Shown: in pieces, positions 58,173 through 64,000 of the stretch
Numbering within the stretch: the first letter of the stretch is position 1
Layout of the letters: each line of letters begins with the position of its first letter
Translations under genes and position numbers: made by a program
DNA from: CAYNJG01 sp964397295
GTDB taxonomy: Bacteria; Planctomycetota; Planctomycetia; Pirellulales; Pirellulaceae
Assembly: GCA_964397295.1 (NCBI GenBank)
Contig: CAYNJG010000004.1
Location: 1-64,000 of the forward strand
Length of the DNA stretch: 64,000 nt
Direction: 5' to 3'
The notes under the pieces: generated by a model
Seen by the model: only the letters and a program-made list of their open reading frames with translations
Database searches by the model: none
Told to the model about the DNA's origin: nothing

Positions 58173-59889
58173 AGCCCAACGCCTCCAGATTGGACTTGAT
58201 GGCTTCCTCCAAACGCGACGACTCCTCGAACTGACCGCCAAGCTCGCCGACCAAGCGACGCATCTTGTCCTCAAACGGCTCGCCGTCGTCCTCGACTTCT
58301 TCCGCTCCCACGTAACGGCCCGGCGTGAGCACGTGGCCGTGTTCGGCGATCTCGGACTGCGTCGCACTTTTGCAGAAACCGGGGATGTCGGAGTAAGTGT
58401 CGAGTGACGAGTTGCGAGTGTCGAGCAGAGGGTTCTCTTGCCACGCGTGGTAGGTGTCGGCGATGCGGGCGATGTCGGCGCCGGTTAGCTCGCGGTGGAC
58501 TCGGTCGATCAGCGTGCCCATTTTGCGGGCGTCGATGAACAGAGTCTCGCCTTTCCTGTTTCGGAATCCCTTGGCGGCTTTGTCTCGTGTCAGGAACCAC
58601 AGGCAGACCGGAATCTGCGTGCTGTAAAACAACTGACCGGGCATCGCGACCATGCAATCGACCAGATCGGCTTCGATGATCTGGCGGCGGATGTCGCCTT
58701 CGCCCGACTGGTTACTGCTCATGCTGCCGTTGGCCAGCACGAATCCGGCCGTGCCCGTCGGACTGAGATGGTGGATGAAGTGCTGCACCCATGCAAAGTT
58801 GGCGTTGCCTTTGGGAGGCGTGCCGTATTTCCAACGCACGTCTTCTTCGTTGCGGTGCCAGTCGCTGTCGTTGAACGGCGGATTGGCGATGACGTAGTCG
58901 GCTTTGAGGTCTTTGTGCAGGTCGCGGCGGAAGGTGTCGGCGTGCTCTTTGCCAAGGTCGCCGTCGATGCCGCGAATCGCAAGGTTCATCATCGCCAGAC
59001 GTCGAGTGGTGGGGTTGGATTCCTGACCGTAGATGGCGATGTCGCCTTTGATTTTTGGAGCGGCGGTTTTTCCTTTGCCCTTCTTGCCGTTTCCATTGCC
59101 GGAGGCGTGGGCTTTGATGAACTTGTCGGCCTGGACGAACATACCTCCGCTGCCGCACGCCGGGTCGTAGATGCGGCCCTTGTACGGGGCCAGCATTTCC
59201 ACCAGCGTGCGGACGACACAACTGGGCGTGTAGAACTGGCCGCCTTTCTTGCCTTCGGCGGATGCGAATTCAGAGAGGAAGTATTCGTAAACTCTACCGA
59301 GGATGTCTTTGGAGCGATGGGCAGTTTGTGCGTCGGACGGCGTTGTCGAGTCGCCGTCAGCGTCTGGCTTAGCGATCATCTCGATGGTGCCGATCAAGTC
59401 GATCAGCTCGCCGAGTCGCTGCTTGTCGAGTGCCGGCCGAGCGTAGTTTTTGGTGAGCGTGCCTTTGAGCTTCGGATTGTCCCGCTCGATGGCATCCATT
59501 GCGTCATCGATCAGCTTGCCGATTGTCGGCTGTTTTGCGTTGTTCTGTAGTTCCAGCCAGCGAGCTTCCTTCGGAACCCAGAATACGTTTTCGGCTCGGT
59601 ACTCGTCGGCGTCCTCCGGATCAGCTCCTTCATACTCGCCTTCGCCAGCGACGAGCTTCGCGTGGTGCTCATCAAACGCATCGCTGATGTACTTGAGGAA
59701 GATCAGCCCAAGCACAGTGTGCTTATACTCGGCGGCGTCCATGTTGTTGCGAAGTTTATCCGCAGCTAACCAGAGCTTGGCTTCAAAACCAAGATTTGCA
59801 GTAGTGTCCTTCTGTTTCTTGGTGCTGGGCTTCTTAGTTGCTGCCTTCTTCTTGGTTGCTTTTTTCTTAGCTGCCTTTTTCTTGGCCAT
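58162..59889 (-). CDS. hsdM: type I restriction enzyme, DNA methyltransferase subunit (HsdM)
   Basis: This 575-residue adenine N6-methyltransferase has an unusual Lys/Ala-rich N-terminal tail (MAKKKAAKKKATKKKAATKK), then the helical HsdM_N domain (GFEAKLWLAADKLRNNMDA, YKHTVLGLIFLKYISDAF). The SAM motif DPACGSGGMFVQ is near 246 and the catalytic motif IANPPFNDSDW near 334. Near 484-498 a short segment PLLDTRNSSLDTYS is encoded by a direct repeat and looks inserted. It starts the operon; no partner lies upstream. The frame is intact, so modification should work. Confidence 0.95.
   Translation of the reverse strand: MAKKKAAKKKATKKKAATKKPSTKKQKDTTANLGFEAKLWLAADKLRNNMDAAEYKHTVLGLIFLKYISDAFDEHHAKLVAGEGEYEGADPEDADEYRAENVFWVPKEARWLELQNNAKQPTIGKLIDDAMDAIERDNPKLKGTLTKNYARPALDKQRLGELIDLIGTIEMIAKPDADGDSTTPSDAQTAHRSKDILGRVYEYFLSEFASAEGKKGGQFYTPSCVVRTLVEMLAPYKGRIYDPACGSGGMFVQADKFIKAHASGNGNGKKGKGKTAAPKIKGDIAIYGQESNPTTRRLAMMNLAIRGIDGDLGKEHADTFRRDLHKDLKADYVIANPPFNDSDWHRNEEDVRWKYGTPPKGNANFAWVQHFIHHLSPTGTAGFVLANGSMSSNQSGEGDIRRQIIEADLVDCMVAMPGQLFYSTQIPVCLWFLTRDKAAKGFRNRKGETLFIDARKMGTLIDRVHRELTGADIARIADTYHAWQENPLLDTRNSSLDTYSDIPGFCKSATQSEIAEHGHVLTPGRYVGAEEVEDDGEPFEDKMRRLVGELGGQFEESSRLEEAIKSNLEALGYGG
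58397..58425. repeat. short direct repeat inserted in hsdM
   Basis: GTGTCGAG occurs at 58397-58404 and 58418-58425 with a related GAGTGACGAG between. It encodes LLDTRNSSLDTY on the minus strand. It lies between conserved parts of the methylase. Confidence 0.6.
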
Positions 59890-60349
59890 CCGGTAACCTA
59901 GCCGTCAATAAATTCGCAAAAGTATGAGGTCTGAATCTAGCAGAAACTAAAGCTATTTGCTCGCAACCTTCGACACCCCACTACAGAATTGCGACTGAAG
60001 TTGGAGTGGTTATTTTAGATTTCAAGTTGTCAGGTTGCCAAGCTCTTCTTAACGGAACAACTCTTACATTGGTGGCAATCTGCTATCAAAACCATCACTG
60101 CCGAAGAATGAGTCTGAGGTGGTCTAGCAACGTTTGAACGCAGAGCTCAGAGAAATCTTGGTTCTGGACAATGGGTGCCACATACATAGCTCGCTCTAGC
60201 CAGGACAACTCTCTTCACTTTCCAAAAGACTTCGTTGCTCCAGATTCGAGGCGTTGGTCTAGCGAGTGCTTGGATGGCGGCTTTCTGATCGCAATTGAGC
60301 GACCGGAGCTTTTCGGTGGCGCAGGATTGCAAATGAATTAGCCAGCAGG
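59890..60349. other. stretch without recognisable gene between hsdM and the cassette array
   Basis: Only one short minus frame (60147-60332) is present and it has no family features. No clear attC site was found, although GGCTAATTC just after the stop at 60350 could be a worn R'' box. Confidence 0.45.
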
Positions 60350-60652
60350 TCAGCGAATGAAGATGGCAATAACCCCAACTAGCAAGAAGAATGCCGACGT
60401 CCGTACAAACCTACCGAGCAAGCAAGCCGCGCCGGCATACCAAGAAATACCGGTCACGTACCACACTACGGGAACCCAGAAATATGAAAGGAAGCTTTGC
60501 TGCCCGCGGCCTTCCCAGACGAATTCCATGAATAGTAGAACCGTGGCGTAACACATCACGATGATCGCCACGATCAACCAAAGCATACCCACAGCAACAA
60601 GGCCGGAATGAACCCCTAAGTCAGTCGCCAAGTTGTCGTACTTGTTTGGCAT
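60350..60652 (-). CDS. small membrane protein, cassette gene 3
   Basis: This 100-residue protein has three membrane segments: SGLVAVGMLWLIVAIIVMCY, FLSYFWVPVVWYVTGISW and SAFFLLVGVIAIFI. The ATG at 60652 has AGGA seven bases upstream and lies 28 bases after the core site of the attC at 60680, the usual distance for an integron cassette gene. No family could be assigned. Hypothetical small membrane proteins are common cassette cargo. Confidence 0.68.
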   Translation of the reverse strand: MPNKYDNLATDLGVHSGLVAVGMLWLIVAIIVMCYATVLLFMEFVWEGRGQQSFLSYFWVPVVWYVTGISWYAGAACLLGRFVRTSAFFLLVGVIAIFIR

Positions 60653-60679
60653 CAATGCATCCTAGAATAGATTGCAGCC

Positions 60680-60757
60680 GCCTAACGTCATCGATAACCG
60701 GGCCGGTGCGGTTGATCTTCCATTTTGAAAAACGCGTATTCGATCCGTTTGTTAGGC
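60680..60757 (-). other. integron attC site (best of the array)
   Basis: On the minus strand the site starts with R'' GCCTAAC (60757-60751) and ends with R' GTTAGGC (60686-60680), perfect complements, 78 bases apart overall. Inner segments GATCGAATAC and GTTATCGATGA are partly complementary, as L boxes should be. The TAA stop of the 60752 gene lies inside R'', as in many cassettes. Confidence 0.8.
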
Positions 60758-61270
60758 AGCCGATGGGCCGAGTACGGTTCTAACCAATGCGGCCTTAGGC
60801 GAATGTCTACGATCTGAACGACCAATGCAAACGAAACCGAGTAAGATTAGAAACCTCCAACAGCGTACGGTCGGCTCAGGCACCATACGGACGGGGAACG
60901 AGCAAGTAGTATGATCGGCACAAAATCCAACGATATCGCCGTTTGTTGCACGTGGTGAAACAAAGATATCGAGTGTCAAAGGACCATCAATAGTCACAAC
61001 ATCAGCGACGTTCACAACTGTTACGGACGACATTGGATCTGCGACATTGGGAATGATGAATTCAAACGGTGCTGGCGATGAACCTGGCATTAACTCGCCA
61101 CCAGCAGAAACAAACTCGAAGCCACGAGTGGTGTATGTACCTTCAATAGGCGAAACAGTGATGGGTCCGCCGCCGACTGGCCATGTGCCGATTATATTTT
61201 CCTGCGCGGACAGACGCGAAGCACAAACACACGGCAAAATGATCAGGAACAGACGAAATGCGTTTCGCAT
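60752..61270 (-). CDS. secreted PEP-CTERM-like protein, cassette gene 2
   Basis: This 172-residue protein has a signal peptide (FRLFLIILPCVCASRLSAQ), a beta-rich body (ITVSPIEGTYTTRGFEFVSA, FEFIIPNVADPMSSVTVVN) and a VPEP motif near 131 with a following hydrophobic helix (WRFLILLGFVCIG) and basic residues (RSDRRH), like an exosortase sorting signal. An extra 20 residues follow, running up to and into the attC, where the stop TAA forms part of R''. GAAGGAG precedes the ATG. A sorted surface protein on an integron cassette is unusual. Confidence 0.72.
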   Translation of the reverse strand: MRNAFRLFLIILPCVCASRLSAQENIIGTWPVGGGPITVSPIEGTYTTRGFEFVSAGGELMPGSSPAPFEFIIPNVADPMSSVTVVNVADVVTIDGPLTLDIFVSPRATNGDIVGFCADHTTCSFPVRMVPEPTVRCWRFLILLGFVCIGRSDRRHSPKAALVRTVLGPSAA

Positions 61271-61300
61271 GCTATCTCCTTCGTGATTTCGAATTAGGCC

Positions 61301-61396
61301 ACCTAACGTTACCGGTAGCCGGGTACGAAGAGTTGATTATGTGTAAACAGAACCATCGGCATCCGACTGTTTTGAGCACTCCGCGTTTGTTCAATC
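61301..61396 (-). other. attC-like site
   Basis: A core ending in GTTAGGT (minus strand, 61307-61301) lies 30 bases before cassette gene 2. On the plus strand the site holds CGAAGAGT (61326) and GAGCACTCCGCGTT (61374), both also present in the same order at 62110 and 62145. This shared plan suggests related attC sites. The outer R'' box is degenerate. Confidence 0.6.
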
Positions 61397-61482
61397 GTTT
61401 GCTATCCGGCAGTTTTCGCAGTGACAATTAGGGCCATCTTCAAATGGTCTCGCTGGTGGTTTTCATTCATCGATCGTTGGCC

Positions 61483-61567
61483 GGATAACATTTAAAATCT
61501 CGCGACAAGTGATTCCCCATTTGCTTACGCCCGGCTTCGCGACTCCTGTGCATTTTTTGTGTTATGC
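61483..61567 (-). other. attC-like site after the DUF4375 gene
   Basis: On the minus strand GCATAAC (61567-61561) starts the site, 30 bases after the DUF4375 stop, and GTTATCC (61489-61483) ends it. TCGCGA lies in both inner parts and could pair. Spacing fits an attC of about 85 bases. The R boxes are not fully complementary, so this is less certain than the 60680 site. Confidence 0.5.
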
Positions 61568-61597
61568 CCGGTTGCGCTTCAGGGTTTAATCCACACT

Positions 61598-62074
61598 TCA
61601 TTTCGTCACGAACGGTCCGTAGTACTTGAGCCCGAGTTCCGCGACGTCGTCCGGGTAATCCATGAATTCATACGATAGCGTACCAACGTCAGCCAGCACG
61701 CTCTCCGGCAAAGTTGAGCCAGCTTCTTTGACCGTATTCCCATCGCGATCAATCATGGGGTTTGGCATCAATGCCTGAAGTTGGTCGTGACTGAGTTTAT
61801 CTATTTCTAATGCCGAAGTCAGTTTTGAATAACAGTCGGCGACGATCTTTGCCATCTTGTCTGCACCCATCTTTTGTAGTGCGGCCAGGCCATACCGATG
61901 AGAGCCGACGCCCCAGTTGGTGATGAACTGCAGGTATCCACCGTTGTTGACGTCCGCCTCCAATCGCCAAACGGCAGCCAACTCGCGTTGCCATTCTTCC
62001 GGCAGTGACTCAAGGTCACCGTCGTGGGCGAAGGTCATCTCGTGGTACTTGTCCGTGAGATCGTACCAATCCAA
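61598..62074 (-). CDS. DUF4375 (DMP19-like) protein, cassette gene 1
   Basis: This 158-residue protein carries the DUF4375 core: LAAVWRLEADVNNGGYLQFI near 32, then TNWGVGSHRYGLAALQKMGA and FMDYPDDVAELGLKYYGPF at the end. The family is common in bacterial accessory DNA; DNA-mimic activity is described for a DMP19 member, but that cannot be inferred here. The start is TTG 62074, supported by GGAGG six bases upstream. The frame is open to 62161, but those residues would read through the attC core at 62092-62100, so they are very unlikely to be coding. Confidence 0.8.
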   Translation of the reverse strand: MDWYDLTDKYHEMTFAHDGDLESLPEEWQRELAAVWRLEADVNNGGYLQFITNWGVGSHRYGLAALQKMGADKMAKIVADCYSKLTSALEIDKLSHDQLQALMPNPMIDRDGNTVKEAGSTLPESVLADVGTLSYEFMDYPDDVAELGLKYYGPFVTK

Positions 62075-62091
62075 TTGCGGCCTCCATTTGT

Positions 62092-62163
62092 GGCATAACG
62101 TGACGCTTCCGAAGAGTGGACCGTCCACACCGCACGACTTTTTGGAGCACTCCGCGTTCAATC
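62092..62163 (-). other. attC-like site upstream of the DUF4375 gene
   Basis: On the minus strand the core CGTTATGCC (62100-62092) is followed 18 bases later by the DUF4375 start. On the plus strand CGAAGAGT (62110) and GAGCACTCCGCGTT (62145) match the 61301 site. It is the last attC seen; the preceding cassette, if any, is lost. Positions 62164-62355 hold only a weak GACACG/CGTGTC hairpin. Confidence 0.6.
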
Positions 62164-62355
62164 GATTGCCCGCGTGCCAATCAGTTTAAGCGTCGCCGCG
62201 TACGCGAGCAAATGAGTCAAGCAAAGCAGCGATTTTTTGCTTGCCGATGGGGTTTGCGTTTTGTCTTCCTGCGCCGCCAACGAATCTGTCTTATTGCGAC
62301 ACGTGTTCCGTGTCACCGACTGCATGTTTGAGTATATTTAAATGGGAAATCCATC

Positions 62356-64000
62356 ATGAAACACGAAACCACTGCTCTGCTACTCACGTTTTTATTGCTG
62401 GGCCAAGCCTTAGCGCAAAACACGGTGGAACCGGGCGACCTCAGTGTGCGACTCAGGACTGCGGCCGCGTGGAATCCGGTTCTCGATCTCGGCAGCGAAG
62501 CGCTCGAACTTACGCCCACGGACGTTGTTCCGTTGGACGATGGAACCGGACGATTGCTGATCGCGACGCTCGGCGGAACCATCCGCGTTTTTGATCAACA
62601 AGCTGGTCTGCTCGACGAACCGCTTTTCAATAGTCAGCAAAGTGGCCTGCAACTTCAGCAAGAATCGGGAACAACGGGTATCGTCGTGCACCCGAACTTT
62701 GCCGGCAATCCGGCCGAGTTTGGCTACGGAAAGCTCTACACGATCACGACGGAGAACGGCGCGTCAACCAGCGGGCTTTCGCCGGAGCACGTGGACTTTC
62801 CATTCGCCGGAGAAGTCCATCAAGACGTTATTCGCGAGTGGGACCTCGGGACGATTGTTGGCAACGCGGATCAAAACTCGCTGCCAAGTATTTCTGTCAG
62901 CGATTCGCGCGAGATCCTGCGCGTCGCGCAGCCGGGGCCTTTCCATAACCTTACGGACATGGCCTTCGACCTATCACTCGAGCCAACCCATTCGGATTAC
63001 GGTCAGCTTTATATCAGTAGCGGTGATGGCGGCAACAGTTTCACCAACGCATCGACGAACGCGACACGCAAGCAGGCTGCGCAAGATCTTTCTTCGATTT
63101 ACGGTAACGTTCTGCGCATCAACCCGAATCCCGATGCCCACTCGCTGGTTCGCAACAACGAAAACACCAATTTGCCGGCCTACAGCATATCCCCGATCAA
63201 TCCGTTTGCCGGTGACGAAGTGGTCGAATCGCGCGACGCCGGTACGCTCGCTGAGATCTTTGCCTACGGCCTGCGCAGTCCGTTTCGACTGAACATTGAT
63301 TCGCAGCAGGGTACCATCACGTTCGGAGACGTGGGCGAACAAAATCGCGAAGAGATTTCGCTGGTCACGCCGGGCAGTAACTCAGGTTGGGGTAGGTTCG
63401 AAGGGACACGCCAAGATAATGACTTCGTGGAACTCGCTGGTCCAGCCCCACATTCGCCGCCCGTCTTTGAATACGGTCGTGACGTGGGACGATCCGTCAT
63501 TGGCGGTATCGTCTACCGAGGATCCGCGTTTCCAGAATTGTTCGGCAAATACGTGTTCGGTGACTTCGGACAATCTGGAGTTTCGGCGAGACTGTTTTAC
63601 GGCTCGATCGATCCGACGGATGATAGTTTCGGCCAGATTTTCGAGTTCGATCTAAGTCGCAGTGAAGCACTCTTTCCCGTGAGCACGGACGAAGACGACA
63701 CGATCGACGGCGAGGCCGCTTTGCCGGATCGGCTGTTTAGCATCGGCGAAGACGAAAACGGTGAGCTGCTATTGATTGGCGGACAAGATCCTCGTTCAGC
63801 AGTCAGCAGCGTCGAGGGCGCGTTTCTGATTCGACTCACTCGTGGTCTTGGTTGCGATACAAGCGGCGACGGACTCTGCACGATCGACGACTTGAATGAG
63901 TTGGTCCTGGCGAGAAATCGTGATAGTGACGATCCGCTCTTCGACATCGACTGGGATGACGCACTTGATGGCGATGATGTGTCGTCGTGGCTCGAACAGG
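62356..64000 (+). CDS. secreted sugar dehydrogenase-like protein (GSDH family), 3' truncated by window
   Basis: The frame from ATG 62356 is open to the window end (548 codons). It starts with a signal peptide (LLLTFLLLGQALAQ) and then a PQQ-dependent glucose/sorbosone dehydrogenase-like beta-propeller: VVPLDDGTGRLLIATLGGT, GTTGIVVHPNFAGNP, GQLYISSGDGGN, EIFAYGLRSPFRLNID, DVGEQNREEISLVTPG (the GE/N-x-x-E block), GSNSGWGRFEG and GIVYRGSAFPELFGKYVFGD. Towards the end, CDTSGDGLCTIDDLNEL is a dockerin/EF-hand-like calcium loop, so a cell-surface tail is likely beyond the edge. It probably oxidises sugars in the periplasm. It begins outside the cassette array and is oriented the other way. Confidence 0.88.
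   Translation, partial: MKHETTALLLTFLLLGQALAQNTVEPGDLSVRLRTAAAWNPVLDLGSEALELTPTDVVPLDDGTGRLLIATLGGTIRVFDQQAGLLDEPLFNSQQSGLQLQQESGTTGIVVHPNFAGNPAEFGYGKLYTITTENGASTSGLSPEHVDFPFAGEVHQDVIREWDLGTIVGNADQNSLPSISVSDSREILRVAQPGPFHNLTDMAFDLSLEPTHSDYGQLYISSGDGGNSFTNASTNATRKQAAQDLSSIYGNVLRINPNPDAHSLVRNNENTNLPAYSISPINPFAGDEVVESRDAGTLAEIFAYGLRSPFRLNIDSQQGTITFGDVGEQNREEISLVTPGSNSGWGRFEGTRQDNDFVELAGPAPHSPPVFEYGRDVGRSVIGGIVYRGSAFPELFGKYVFGDFGQSGVSARLFYGSIDPTDDSFGQIFEFDLSRSEALFPVSTDEDDTIDGEAALPDRLFSIGEDENGELLLIGGQDPRSAVSSVEGAFLIRLTRGLGCDTSGDGLCTIDDLNELVLARNRDSDDPLFDIDWDDALDGDDVSSWLEQ

Noticed and set aside
58495..59550. 351-residue plus-strand frame
   Set aside because: Lies exactly opposite hsdM, whose motifs are complete; no family features or ribosome site. 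A shadow frame.
60147..60332. 61-residue minus-strand frame
   Set aside because: No ribosome site, no hydrophobic or family pattern, not preceded by an attC core.

Overview
The window reads as chromosome from a planctomycete, most likely Pirellulales/Pirellulaceae. Supporting families are DUF1501 and DUF1552 Tat-exported proteins, a DUF1587/1592/1588/1585 cytochrome-type protein, a DUF1559 prepilin-like protein with a small lipoprotein before it, PEP-CTERM proteins, dockerin/EF-hand-like calcium repeats, several Gfo/Idh/MocA oxidoreductases and a BlaI/M56 pair. All assignments are by reading sequence; no database was searched.

0-20.4 kb: a leftward operon of an alkyltransferase-like/endonuclease V fusion, an aldo/keto reductase and an MBL-fold hydrolase; a secreted aldose epimerase; a DUF1501 plus beta-helix pair; a Gfo/Idh plus MFS pair; an AlkD-like glycosylase; the DUF1592-type/DUF1552 pair; a leftward SGNH hydrolase plus two Gfo/Idh genes; and an unusual 1192-residue Gly-rich protein. 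20.4-21 kb: a GxxExxY (PD-(D/E)XK-like) pseudogene bracketed by copies of a hairpin repeat that recurs at 56.7 kb. 21.2-28 kb: lipoprotein plus DUF1559, then a BlaI regulator and an M56-peptidase/beta-propeller fusion behind a promoter framed by two palindromic operators, a DHODH-like enzyme and a secreted zinc peptidase. 28-31.6 kb: a duplicated segment (two paralogous small membrane proteins and a decayed peptidase 3' end) around a cytochrome P450. 31.7-49 kb: mostly housekeeping genes (parvulin PPIase, citrate synthase, RlmKL, FmdB zinc ribbon, GH5 glycosidase, TlpA-like thioredoxin, DUF493, ATP-grasp, ASCH) plus a nucleotidyltransferase/helical-protein pair resembling a toxin-antitoxin module.

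49.4-60 kb is an accessory island. It begins at tRNA-Ala(GGC) followed by a truncated integrase and carries a type I restriction-modification system on the minus strand. hsdM and hsdS are separated from hsdR by about 3.5 kb of cargo: a zinc-ribbon protein, DUF3800, an unknown 166-residue protein, an internally deleted DUF4062 protein and a twice-frameshifted GIY-YIG/DUF4357 gene translationally coupled to hsdR. Repeat-derived sequence is found in frame in hsdM and hsdS, and a duplicated hsdS tail carries the hairpin repeat.

60.3-62.2 kb has the layout of a cluster of integron cassettes without an integrase (CALIN): three leftward small genes, each starting shortly after an attC-like core site, one with its stop codon inside the R'' box. 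The window ends in a truncated secreted sugar-dehydrogenase-like gene that runs off the right edge.

The strongest candidates for something undescribed are the cassette array, the GxxExxY/hairpin association and the 1192-residue Gly-rich protein.
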